The notes below the pieces were generated by a model, which searched no databases, had not been told where the DNA came from, and saw only the letters and a list, made by a program, of their open reading frames with translations. 10,957 bases of DNA, taken from Campylobacteraceae bacterium. Its GTDB lineage: Bacteria > Campylobacterota > Campylobacteria > Campylobacterales > Campylobacteraceae. The stretch lies in assembly GCA_031276365.1 (NCBI GenBank), contig JAISNG010000156.1:1-10957 (forward strand), given 5' to 3'. Position numbers and translations under genes: made by a program. Positions within the stretch are counted from its first letter, which is position 1, and the number at the start of each line of letters is the position of its first letter. Below, one piece after another: positions 1-5,427 of the stretch.

Positions 1-3
1 CAA

Positions 4-351
4 ATGGCAATCATTTCGCAGCAGCAAATTTCAAAATTATCGCAATATTTTTCTATCATTCATCATACAAAAGGGCGCATCAGACTTGCGATAAGCCCTA
101 AAATCATGCAGCTGCAGCAGGAGTTTAAAACACTCAATATTTCATTGGATAAGGCAAAGGAGTTTGTTAAAAATATTGACGGCATAAAAGAGTTCAAATT
201 TATCGCTCTTTTGGGAACTGTAACGATTATTTACGACAGCGATATTTTTAATGTACGGATTATAGAAGATTTTATAAACGCCCAAAACTTGGAACATGTA
301 ACAGAGTTTATAAATACTCTTATAGATAAATTCAATATTGCAGGAGGATAA
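4..351 (+). CDS. Small HMA-like (heavy-metal-associated fold) protein without metal-binding cysteines
   Basis: A 115-residue soluble protein, first gene visible of the P-type ATPase operon. Residues 20-31 (HHTKGRIRLAIS) and 58-78 (IDGIKEF... followed by a beta strand ending IIYD) match the 'H-x-x-G-R-x-R' and 'GV-x-x-x-x-x-N/T-x-x-V-x-Y-D' pattern of the HMA_2-type ferredoxin-like fold that often accompanies P1B ATPases. It contains no cysteine at all, so it cannot bind metal through the classical CxxC loop; the His pair at 20-21 is the only obvious ligand candidate. No signal peptide or membrane segment is seen. The ATG at 4 is the first possible start, but the frame is open to the window edge and no ribosome site can be checked, so the true start could lie further upstream. 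Its stop is 1 nt before the next gene, indicating co-transcription. A metallochaperone-like or regulatory partner of the ATPase is inference. Confidence 0.75.
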   Translation: MAIISQQQISKLSQYFSIIHHTKGRIRLAISPKIMQLQQEFKTLNISLDKAKEFVKNIDGIKEFKFIALLGTVTIIYDSDIFNVRIIEDFINAQNLEHVTEFINTLIDKFNIAGG

Positions 352-352
352 C

Positions 353-613
353 ATGGCGTTACCGATTTTTGCAGCAGGAGTTGCCGTTGGCGCTCTTGCC
401 GTAGCGGCTTTTAACAACAGGGCAAAGATAGCGGACAAACTTCAAAAAGGCGTAAAACAAGCCAAAAAGATAGCTCGCAAAGAGTTAGACGAAGCTTTCA
501 AGTTTGCCGAAAAAGTCAAAGATGAATTAAAACTACAAAAACCAAAAAGAGTGCAAAGCAGAAAAAGAAAAACGGCGGTAAAGCAGAAAACGGAAAATAA
601 AAATGCCTCTTGA
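353..613 (+). CDS. Small Gly/Ala-rich membrane-anchored protein with Lys/Arg-rich tail
   Basis: An 86-residue protein of unknown function. Residues 4-20 form one short Gly/Ala-rich hydrophobic helix (IFAAGVAVGALAVAAF). Residues 22-60 form a charged amphipathic helix, and residues 61-86 are a strongly basic, disordered-looking tail rich in K, R and Q. There are no cysteines. The start is the ATG at 353, chosen because AGGAGGA lies at 342-348 with 4 nt spacing; a TTG at 338 in the same frame overlaps that ribosome site and is rejected. The architecture resembles the small DUF5132/YtxH-like proteins found beside some P-type ATPases, but I cannot confirm family membership by eye. It lies 1 nt after the HMA-like gene and overlaps the next gene by 11 nt, so the three are translated together. 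Confidence 0.75.
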   Translation: MALPIFAAGVAVGALAVAAFNNRAKIADKLQKGVKQAKKIARKELDEAFKFAEKVKDELKLQKPKRVQSRKRKTAVKQKTENKNAS

Positions 614-1133
614 TACAGGTGAACCACGCTCTGTTGCGGGGAATTTTATCAGCGCTTTGGCTTCGTCTGGAGCGATATCCGCAGGCATTCCGAAAAAGCG
701 CAAAGCCATGAAAAATATTTTTCAAAGTGCGATTGCGGCGGCGAGTGCGATTGCGGCAGCAAACTGCATCGGGGAAGGCAAATATGTAAATGCGGCGGGC
801 TCTTTTGGCGCAGGTGCGGCGGGAGTCTATGTACTTGAAAAACTATATTCCAAAAAGGTAAAAAAGATGAGTAAAAAAGATAAAAAGAACAGTAAAAAGA
901 AAAACGTCAAAAACGCTTCATCGCTTTTGAATACAAATTTCGGTTTTACGGGCGGAGATTTTGTCGTCGGAGCATTGATAGGTGCGGCAGCAGCTTATGT
1001 ATTGACAAATAAGGAAGCAAGCGCGGCTGTTATGAAAATGCTGGCAAAGAGTACAAATTTTCTGCAATCAAGTTTTGAAGAATTAAAAGAACGCTTTGAA
1101 GATGCAAAAGCCGAAGTACAGGAAGAAAACTAA
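603..1133 (+). CDS. Gly/Ala-rich membrane protein with two hydrophobic segments, Lys-rich linker and acidic C-terminal helix
   Basis: A 176-residue protein of unknown function. Hydrophobic stretches lie at 41-54, 62-81 (GSFGAGAAGVYVL) and 119-134 (FVVGALIGAAAAYVL). Between the last two is an extremely Lys/Ser-rich linker (84-103), and the C-terminus (150-176) is an acidic amphipathic helix. The last unit, a Gly-rich membrane segment followed by 'TNKEAS' and an amphipathic helix, has the look of YtxH-like proteins and resembles the N-terminus of the preceding gene product. The ATG at 603 overlaps the previous stop by 11 nt and has only a weak GGA at 592-594. An internal ATG at 708 would give a more ordinary 141-residue protein starting just before the first hydrophobic segment, but it has no ribosome site; the start is therefore uncertain. 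The stop is 4 nt before the ATPase start, in the same frame. Confidence 0.68.
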   Translation: MPLDTGEPRSVAGNFISALASSGAISAGIPKKRKAMKNIFQSAIAAASAIAAANCIGEGKYVNAAGSFGAGAAGVYVLEKLYSKKVKKMSKKDKKNSKKKNVKNASSLLNTNFGFTGGDFVVGALIGAAAAYVLTNKEASAAVMKMLAKSTNFLQSSFEELKERFEDAKAEVQEEN

Positions 1134-1136
1134 AAT

Positions 1137-3233
1137 TTGAACCGTTTTTTTCTAAAACATGAAAGCCTAAAAAGGAGGCGCTACGGCTCTTTTTACATAA
1201 ATCGCAGATGTAATACAGACGCGCTTGGCATACGTCTTGAGAGTATTAACGGCGTAAAAAAAGCTAAAGTCAATCCTCTTGCACGCACCTTTACGCTATA
1301 TGCCGATGAGAATGGCTGGAACGTGCTAAAAATTGAACGCGAACTCTCAAAGATAGATTTTAAATCTTTTGCAGACAAATATGTACCGAAAAAAAAGCTG
1401 ATTAGATGCAACGACAGCTCTTTTTCAGGGCTTTTTCGCTCTGTTGGGGCTTTAGCTTTTAGTATGATGGTAAATACTAATAATATAAAATTTTTTATTA
1501 CATTTTTGGCTGCTGCTCCACTTTTTGCAAAAGGCATAAATGACCTTATCAAAAGCGGACTTACTTCAAAAGTGCTGGAAGCTATGGCTGTTAGCGTATC
1601 GCTCGCAAGGAGGGATTATACTGCCGCTAACAGCACTAACGCACTTTTGGAACTTGGCGAATACATAGAGGAAACTACCGTCCAAAAAAGCGACGAATTG
1701 ATTAAGGAACTTGGAAAGCCGAATATCGACAAGGTTTGGATTGAAGAGGTCGCAGAGGGTAAAAAAATATTAAGACAGATACCCGCACTCTCCGTCAAAA
1801 TCGGAAATATCGTCGTTGTCGGCACAGGTGAAACAGTAGCTATAGACGGACATGTGATAGCAGGCGCCGCAACGGTAAATCAAGCCTCCATGACAGGCGA
1901 ATATGAACCCGTCAAAAAAGAGCGCGGCGACAGGATAATGTCAGGGGTCATCGTAAAAGAGGGACAGCTAAAGATATGGGCTGAACAAGTCGGCGACAAC
2001 ACGGCAACAGCAAGAATCAAACACTATATCTTAAGCTCCCTTGAGGAGAAATCCGCCATAGGCTTAAAAGCCTCAAAACTGGCTGACAAGTTAGTCCCTG
2101 TTACTTTGGGATTGTCGGCGCTGTCGTATCTTGTTACGCAAAATATGCAAAATGTAGCCTCCGTATTGCAGGCTGATTATTCATGCGCTCTTAAGCTCGC
2201 AACTCCCGTAGCATTCAAATCAGCCATAGCGCAGGCTGGCAAAAGCGGGGTTTTGGTTAAAGGCGCGAAAGTACTTGAAGCCCTATCAAGCGCCGATACT
2301 TTTGTATTTGATAAAACAGGCACGCTGACTTACGGCGAGCTTGAAGTCATATCCGTTACCTCATTTGATGAAAATTGGAGCAAAGAGGAGATTTTAAATC
2401 TAACAGCAAGTACGGAGGAGCATTACTTTCACCCTGTAGCCGAAGCGGTGGTAAAAGCCGCGAAAAAACTCGGGTTTATTCATATGCACCATGAAGAGGT
2501 GGAATTTATAGTCGCTCATGGAGTAAAAACAGTAGTCGCAGACAAAGACGTTACGATAGGAAGCAGGCATTTTTTGGAAGATGACGAGAGGATAAGCTTC
2601 AAGGCGTATGAAGACAAAATCAACAAAAGTCTGGAGGAAGGCAAAACCATACTCTATGTGGGTTACGACGGAAAACTATTAGGAATGATAGAGATGTTTG
2701 ACAAAGTCAGACAAAATGCAAAAAATGTCATCAAAAAGCTAAAGGAACTTGGAGTAAAAAAGATAGTTATGCTCACGGGCGACGTAGCCTCACGCGCCAA
2801 AGCCATCGGCGGCGAGCTTGGAATTGACGAAGTATATGCAAATATGCTTCCTAAGTCAAAAGCCAAAATCATCAACGAGCTTAAAAGCAGAGGCGGCAAA
2901 GTGGTTTTTGTGGGAGACGGCATAAACGACGCGCCAGCTCTTATAAGCGCAGATGTCGGCATCAGTATGTTTAAAGGCGCCGATATAGCAAAGGCAACGG
3001 CAGATATAAGCCTCATGAAAGATGATATAGAGTCGCTGATACAAATAAAGGCGCTGGCGAACAGAGCGATTGAGAGAGTGCGTAAAAATTTCAATGCCAC
3101 AGTAGGCGTAAACAGCGCTATTTTGCTTGGTGCAAGTGTTGGAATACTCACACCAATAATTACAGCAGCGCTTCACAACGGCACGACAATCGCGCTTCTT
3201 TTAAACTCAATGAAAAAACTAAAAGTTGGTTAA
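1137..3233 (+). CDS. P1B-type (heavy-metal type) P-type ATPase with non-canonical Tyr-Ser-Cys membrane motif
   Basis: A 698-residue ATP-driven cation pump of the inner membrane. The catalytic core is intact: TGE at 253-255 (actuator domain), DKTGTLT with phosphorylated Asp392, HP at 432-433 (the nucleotide-domain hallmark of P1B pumps), and GDGIND at 593-598. An N-terminal degenerate HMA-like domain (about 17-75) has no CxxC. Membrane segments are roughly 98-113, 117-140, 145-180 (two short helices), 319-365 (two) and 645-692 (two). The metal-site helix reads D347-Y-S-C350-A-L-K353-L-A-T-P, so the first Cys and the Pro of the usual CPC are Tyr and Ser, and the following Gly is Lys. The last helix has HNGTT at 680-684, comparable to the HEGGT-type motif of Co/Zn-type P1B pumps. 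Only three cysteines occur (near 25 and 86, and at 350). The nucleotide-domain GxG is AHG (460-462). The start is TTG at 1137, with GGAAG at 1121-1125; no ATG is available before the membrane region. Substrate unknown. Confidence 0.92.
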   Translation: MNRFFLKHESLKRRRYGSFYINRRCNTDALGIRLESINGVKKAKVNPLARTFTLYADENGWNVLKIERELSKIDFKSFADKYVPKKKLIRCNDSSFSGLFRSVGALAFSMMVNTNNIKFFITFLAAAPLFAKGINDLIKSGLTSKVLEAMAVSVSLARRDYTAANSTNALLELGEYIEETTVQKSDELIKELGKPNIDKVWIEEVAEGKKILRQIPALSVKIGNIVVVGTGETVAIDGHVIAGAATVNQASMTGEYEPVKKERGDRIMSGVIVKEGQLKIWAEQVGDNTATARIKHYILSSLEEKSAIGLKASKLADKLVPVTLGLSALSYLVTQNMQNVASVLQADYSCALKLATPVAFKSAIAQAGKSGVLVKGAKVLEALSSADTFVFDKTGTLTYGELEVISVTSFDENWSKEEILNLTASTEEHYFHPVAEAVVKAAKKLGFIHMHHEEVEFIVAHGVKTVVADKDVTIGSRHFLEDDERISFKAYEDKINKSLEEGKTILYVGYDGKLLGMIEMFDKVRQNAKNVIKKLKELGVKKIVMLTGDVASRAKAIGGELGIDEVYANMLPKSKAKIINELKSRGGKVVFVGDGINDAPALISADVGISMFKGADIAKATADISLMKDDIESLIQIKALANRAIERVRKNFNATVGVNSAILLGASVGILTPIITAALHNGTTIALLLNSMKKLKVG

Positions 3234-3234
3234 A

Positions 3235-3498
3235 ATGACAAAAACACAATCTAAGTGTAATTTAAAACTAAAAAGAGAGATAGCAAAAGTCGGTATGAGC
3301 GCATCTTTAGGCATTTTAACCCTAAGCGCGTTTATGCTGAAAAACAAGAGCGCAAGAAAGGCACATGTAGCCGCAGGTATCGCACTGATAGGCTTTTCGT
3401 ACTGGCATCACAAACTTTATCAATCAAACAAAAAAGAGAGAACAGTTGTGCAAAACGCCGCGCCGCGCATAAAAACCATAAAAGCGATAACTCGATAA
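3235..3498 (+). CDS. Small two-helix membrane protein with His residues, end of ATPase operon
   Basis: An 87-residue protein of unknown function. It has a basic N-terminus (1-18), a first hydrophobic helix at 19-35, a basic loop (36-42), a second helix at 43-57 and a basic tail. His44 opens the second helix and His58-His59 close it; two His residues about 14 apart on one transmembrane helix can bind heme in b-type cytochromes or bind metal ions, but this is only a possibility here. Cys8 is the only cysteine. The ATG at 3235 lies 1 nt after the ATPase stop, so translational coupling is likely; an in-frame TTG at 3226 overlaps the ATPase end and is less likely. No clear Shine-Dalgarno sequence is present, which fits coupling. 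The gene probably closes the operon because it is followed by a possible hairpin and a repeat-rich stretch. Confidence 0.65.
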   Translation: MTKTQSKCNLKLKREIAKVGMSASLGILTLSAFMLKNKSARKAHVAAGIALIGFSYWHHKLYQSNKKERTVVQNAAPRIKTIKAITR

Positions 3499-3541
3499 AT
3501 TCATAAAACAGAGTATTTATCACCGCTTTTGGCTTATTTTT
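3481..3541 (+). terminator. Possible hairpin terminator of the ATPase operon
   Basis: An outer stem AAAGCG (3481-3486) pairs with CGCTTT (3524-3529), and an inner 7-bp stem GATAAAT (3494-3500) pairs with ATTTATC (3515-3521). T-rich sequence follows at 3527-3539. The outer stem lies in the end of the coding region and the structure is interrupted, so this is a weak prediction. Confidence 0.3.
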
Positions 3542-3592
3542 GCATACTTTGTTATCATTCCGCCTTTTCCAGCTATTGCAAAATCTCTCCGT

Positions 3593-3628
3593 GTCATTGT
3601 GAAGTGCAAAATGCCGTAGCAATCCAGA
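3593..3628 (+). repeat. Degenerate copy of dispersed repeat family A
   Basis: It begins GTCATTGTGAAGTGCA and ends GTAGCAATCCAGA, matching the outer ends of the intact copy at 3759-3789 (GTCATTGCGA...GGCAATCCAG) but with a diverged and slightly longer centre. It is probably a decayed element. Confidence 0.5.
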
Positions 3629-3758
3629 AAATGAATAAAAAAAGATTTTTATTTTGTCTCATAATAGTTTTTTATATTTTGGATACCAGTTTTCAAAGAA
3701 ACATTTTACTTCGCAAAAACACTTCGCTTGCTTTCATGAGTATGACGAAATGGTGCTT

Positions 3759-3789
3759 CCGTCATTGCGAGTGAAGCACGGCAATCCAG
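3759..3789 (+). repeat. Dispersed palindromic repeat, family A
   Basis: The ends CCGTCATTGCGAG and CGGCAATCCAG flank a variable centre (TGAAGCA). The inverse complement of this element recurs at 5190-5225 and, more decayed, at 5348-5378. Similar short 'CATTGCGAG...GCAATCC' elements are common dispersed intergenic repeats in many bacterial genomes. They have no coding capacity and their mobility mechanism is unclear. Confidence 0.7.
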
Positions 3790-3842
3790 AGAAAACCTGC
3801 CTTTCGCTATTGTAAATCGCTCTGTGTCATTTCCACACCCCA

Positions 3843-3982
3843 TTTTGTCATTTCCGCGCAGGCTGGAATCCAAAAGGAATTAAAAAAATTAAATATTTTA
3901 TGCTCTTTTTTGTTTTATTCTGTACTTTTATGTATCAAAATCATTTTTAGTTTGGATTCCAGCCTGCGCGGAAATGACAAAA
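3843..3982. repeat. Perfect 32-bp inverted repeat flanking a 76-nt AT-rich core (family B pair, MITE-like)
   Basis: The left arm 3843-3874 (starting TTTTGTCATTTCCGCG) is the exact reverse complement of the right arm 3951-3982 (ending CGCGGAAATGACAAAA). All 32 positions pair and complementarity stops on both sides. The core 3875-3950 is AT-rich with no open frame. The arm contains GGATTCC-x-GCCTG-x-GCGG, which recurs singly at 5112-5142. The pair could be a small non-autonomous element, or two family B copies inserted head to head and kept identical by conversion. No target-site duplication is obvious. As RNA it would form a very stable hairpin on either strand. Confidence 0.75.
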
Positions 3983-3999
3983 AATAATGCATGTGCTTT

Positions 4000-4021
4000 G
4001 CACGGAGCGCGGGAATGACAA
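4000..4021 (-). repeat. Partial family B repeat
   Basis: GCGCGGGAATGACAAAA matches the terminal half of the family B arm (GCGCGGAAATGACAAAA at 3966-3982) and lies 30-40 nt beyond it. The other half is missing or replaced by GTGCTTTGCAC, itself a small hairpin. Confidence 0.45.
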
Positions 4022-4098
4022 AAAAGTAATGACTTCATTTCAGCAGACTTTTGTTGTTTTATGCAACAACCCGTCACGCTTTTTAGCAGGACAATAAG

Positions 4099-4127
4099 TT
4101 AAGCCGCGAAAATAAAACGCGGCTTAA
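4099..4127 (-). terminator. Hairpin just 3' of the phase-variable lipoprotein gene
   Basis: TTAAGCCGCG (4099-4108) and CGCGGCTTAA (4118-4127) form a perfect 10-bp stem around a 9-nt AT loop. It begins 10 nt beyond the minus-strand stop codon, the right place for an intrinsic terminator. The tract after the stem on the minus strand (CTTATTG) is only weakly U-rich, so termination efficiency is uncertain. Confidence 0.55.
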
Positions 4128-4136
4128 AAAGTATGG

Positions 4137-4917
4137 TTATAAACCAAATATTATGCCCAAATCTCTATATGACAAATCATCTCTTGCGACAATCCAAAGA
4201 GCTACTTTTTCTAAAGAGTCATAACTGCAGGCATAAAATATTCCATTTTGTCTTTTTGAGTATATTTCATTAACTGTGTCATAACTGAAACCATTATTTT
4301 CCAAAGCTGTTTCGTATGAAGCCAAACTGCCTGATATATCATTTGCAAACAACTTCGCAGTCATTTTAATAGCTTCTCTGCCTTTAATTTCAGGGAAAAC
4401 TTGTTTAAACAGACTACTATCTATTTCGCCAGAATCTACCTTATTGAGAATCACTGCCGCGACATAATCCCTTGCGCTTATGCCAAGGTCAGTTGATAAA
4501 CCACCATCAACTGCCGCCTCGTCAATGCCGCTGACAGGATTAAATTTTATATATACTTCTGAACCGATATCGTAAATAAAGCCATTATTTTCTATATCTT
4601 CAATGCCTTTGTCAAAGTTTGCTTTTGATATATGATCATATACTATGCCTTTAGCACTTTCTACAAAAGCTATGTTAAAAGCAGGAAAACTATCCTCTAC
4701 TGACGGTAAAGGTACTGCGGCATTATCACTGCCTCCGCCGCAACCAATGAATAAAAACAGAATGGAAAATGAAACTAAAAGTTTACTTAAACTATTAAGA
4801 GAGAGAGAGAGAGAGAGAGAGAACTTTAAACTTAAACAAGTTTGAAATTATACGATTAGTCTGAAATTCAGACGCCGCTGGCTGATGCATCAAAACGTTA
4901 GAAACATGTACTGACAT
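4137..4917 (-). pseudogene. Phase-variable lipoprotein gene, out of frame (OFF) at a (CT)12 tract
   Basis: Reading from 4917 downward, an ATG follows AAAGGAG (4929-4923) at 5 nt spacing. It opens a 40-codon frame that crosses (CT)12 and meets TAA at 4797-4795. The long body is in another frame, open from 4847 to the stop at 4137-4139. It encodes a hydrophobic segment ending in a lipobox (LFLFIGC, Cys codon 4742-4740), then GGGSDN and about 200 further residues of acidic, secreted-looking protein. No ATG, GTG or TTG lies in this second frame upstream of the lipobox, so the two parts belong together. The ATG-to-body distance is 1 nt over a multiple of three: +1 CT or -2 CT restores a protein of about 260 or 258 residues. 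A TTG at 4839-4837, in the ATG frame, would give a more normal 33-residue signal peptide beginning MFKFKV but has no ribosome site. The mature protein contains no domain I recognise. A sequencing slip in the repeat cannot be excluded. Confidence 0.75.
4798..4822 (-). repeat. Simple sequence repeat (CT)12, contingency tract
   Basis: The plus strand shows twelve AG units (4798-4821) plus one A. Read on the minus strand it is (CT)12, encoding alternating Leu and Ser just before the lipoprotein signal sequence. Tracts of this kind change length by slipped-strand mispairing. The same arrangement, CT repeats in the signal-peptide region, switches Helicobacter pylori oipA (hopH). By my count the gene is ON when the unit number is 10, 13 or 16 and OFF at 11 and 12. 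Confidence 0.9.
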
Positions 4918-4929
4918 GTAAGCTCCTTT
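4915..4929 (-). promoter_or_regulatory. Ribosome-binding site and ATG that define the start of the phase-variable gene
   Basis: AAAGGAG at 4929-4923, five nt, then ATG at 4917-4915. It is among the best Shine-Dalgarno sites in the window and lies before a frame that otherwise goes nowhere. This is the main argument that the truncated 40-codon frame is the OFF state of a real gene. Confidence 0.75.
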
Positions 4930-4956
4930 AATGAAAAATTGATGAGTAATTTTGAT

Positions 4957-4964
4957 ATTTTATA
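4957..4964 (-). promoter_or_regulatory. Possible -10 element of the lipoprotein gene
   Basis: On the minus strand TATAAAAT lies 40 nt upstream of the ATG, in an AT-rich setting. No convincing -35 box is seen, which is usual for epsilonproteobacterial sigma-70 promoters. Prediction by eye only. Confidence 0.35.
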
Positions 4965-5111
4965 CCTTATAATATGATTAAAAAATGTTATGGAAAAGTG
5001 AAAATATAAATAATGTTAGTTTTTGGCAGGAATTTAGGAGCGGGTTTGAGAAAAAACGGTATTTTTACGAAATGGGAAATGACGGAAATTAATACATGAA
5101 TAATTATGAAA

Positions 5112-5142
5112 TTTGGATTCCTGCCTGTGCGGGAACGACAAA
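5112..5142 (+). repeat. Dispersed repeat family B, single copy
   Basis: TTTGGATTCCTGCCTGTGCG and the following GGAACGACAAA match the right arm of the inverted repeat (3951-3981) at all but four of 31 positions, in the same orientation. No partner in inverse orientation is nearby. Confidence 0.7.
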
Positions 5143-5189
5143 GAAGATATAGTTATGATAAAAAAAGAATATAAAAATTATTGTAAATT

Positions 5190-5225
5190 CTGGATTGCCG
5201 CGCCGCAAGCGGCTCGCAATGACGG
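5190..5225 (-). repeat. Dispersed palindromic repeat family A, full copy
   Basis: It starts CTGGATTGCCGCG and ends CTCGCAATGACGG. The centre GCCGC-AA-GCGGC (5202-5213) is a perfect small hairpin, extended outward by ATTGC/GCAAT. It is the inverse complement of the copy at 3759-3789. Confidence 0.72.
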
Positions 5226-5347
5226 AGCAAAACACTTTTTAATTTAGATTTGCCGCACTTGTTTTGAAGGAAACTTTTAGCAAGACAAAAACGCTTTGCA
5301 TAGGAAATATTTTGTCTAACTTATTTCAATGGTTTGCAATAGATTTT

Positions 5348-5378
5348 CTGGATTACCGCGCTTTGTACACAATGACGG
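5348..5378 (-). repeat. Decayed family A repeat
   Basis: CTGGATTACCGCG at the left and CACAATGACGG at the right match the ends of the copy at 5190-5225; the centre (CTTTGTA) is shortened and unlike. Confidence 0.55.
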
Positions 5379-5427
5379 AATTGGTCGTTATTGCCTGTTT
5401 ATGCGTATTACTGCATAGTGTATGAAG

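Larger units (their letters stand above)
3499..4136. other. Non-coding, repeat-rich intergenic island (left)
   Basis: This stretch separates the convergent ATPase operon and lipoprotein gene. I see no convincing gene: the short open frames run through repeats and lack ribosome sites. It contains several copies or fragments of dispersed repeats, listed separately (3593-3628, 3759-3789, 3843-3982, 4000-4021), and a hairpin next to the lipoprotein stop. The rest is AT-rich and structureless to the eye. No tRNA or CRISPR-type array is seen. Confidence 0.7.
4918..5427. other. Non-coding, repeat-rich intergenic island (right)
   Basis: It lies between the lipoprotein start and the stop of the WG-repeat gene. 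The left end carries the promoter and ribosome site of the lipoprotein gene. The remainder holds one family B copy (5112-5142) and two family A copies (5190-5225, 5348-5378) in AT-rich filler. No open frame with a ribosome site and no RNA gene is visible. Confidence 0.7.

Noticed and set aside
338..352. TTG start adding five residues to the second gene
   Set aside because: It overlaps the strong AGGAGGA that serves the ATG at 353.
2663..3151. Long minus-strand open frame inside the ATPase gene
   Set aside because: It is a shadow of the conserved GDGIND region of the ATPase on the opposite strand.
3529..3774. Plus-strand 81-codon open frame after the ATPase operon
   Set aside because: It runs through degenerate dispersed repeats, has no ribosome site and an implausible composition.
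4051..4069. TTGTTG/CAACAA hairpin as plus-strand terminator
   Set aside because: The stem is only six AT-rich pairs and the T run comes several bases late; it is also more than 500 nt from the operon end.
4137..4454. A 105-codon minus-strand gene starting at GTG 4454
   Set aside because: The same frame continues upstream to a lipobox and signal peptide, so the GTG is an internal valine codon of the larger phase-variable lipoprotein.
4645..4845. Plus-strand open frame containing an Arg-Glu repeat
   Set aside because: It is the antisense of the lipoprotein signal region and the CT tract; it has no ribosome site and the RE repeat is only the AG microsatellite translated.
3593..5378. CRISPR array
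   Set aside because: The repeats are irregularly spaced, occur in both orientations and are diverged, and there are no cas genes.
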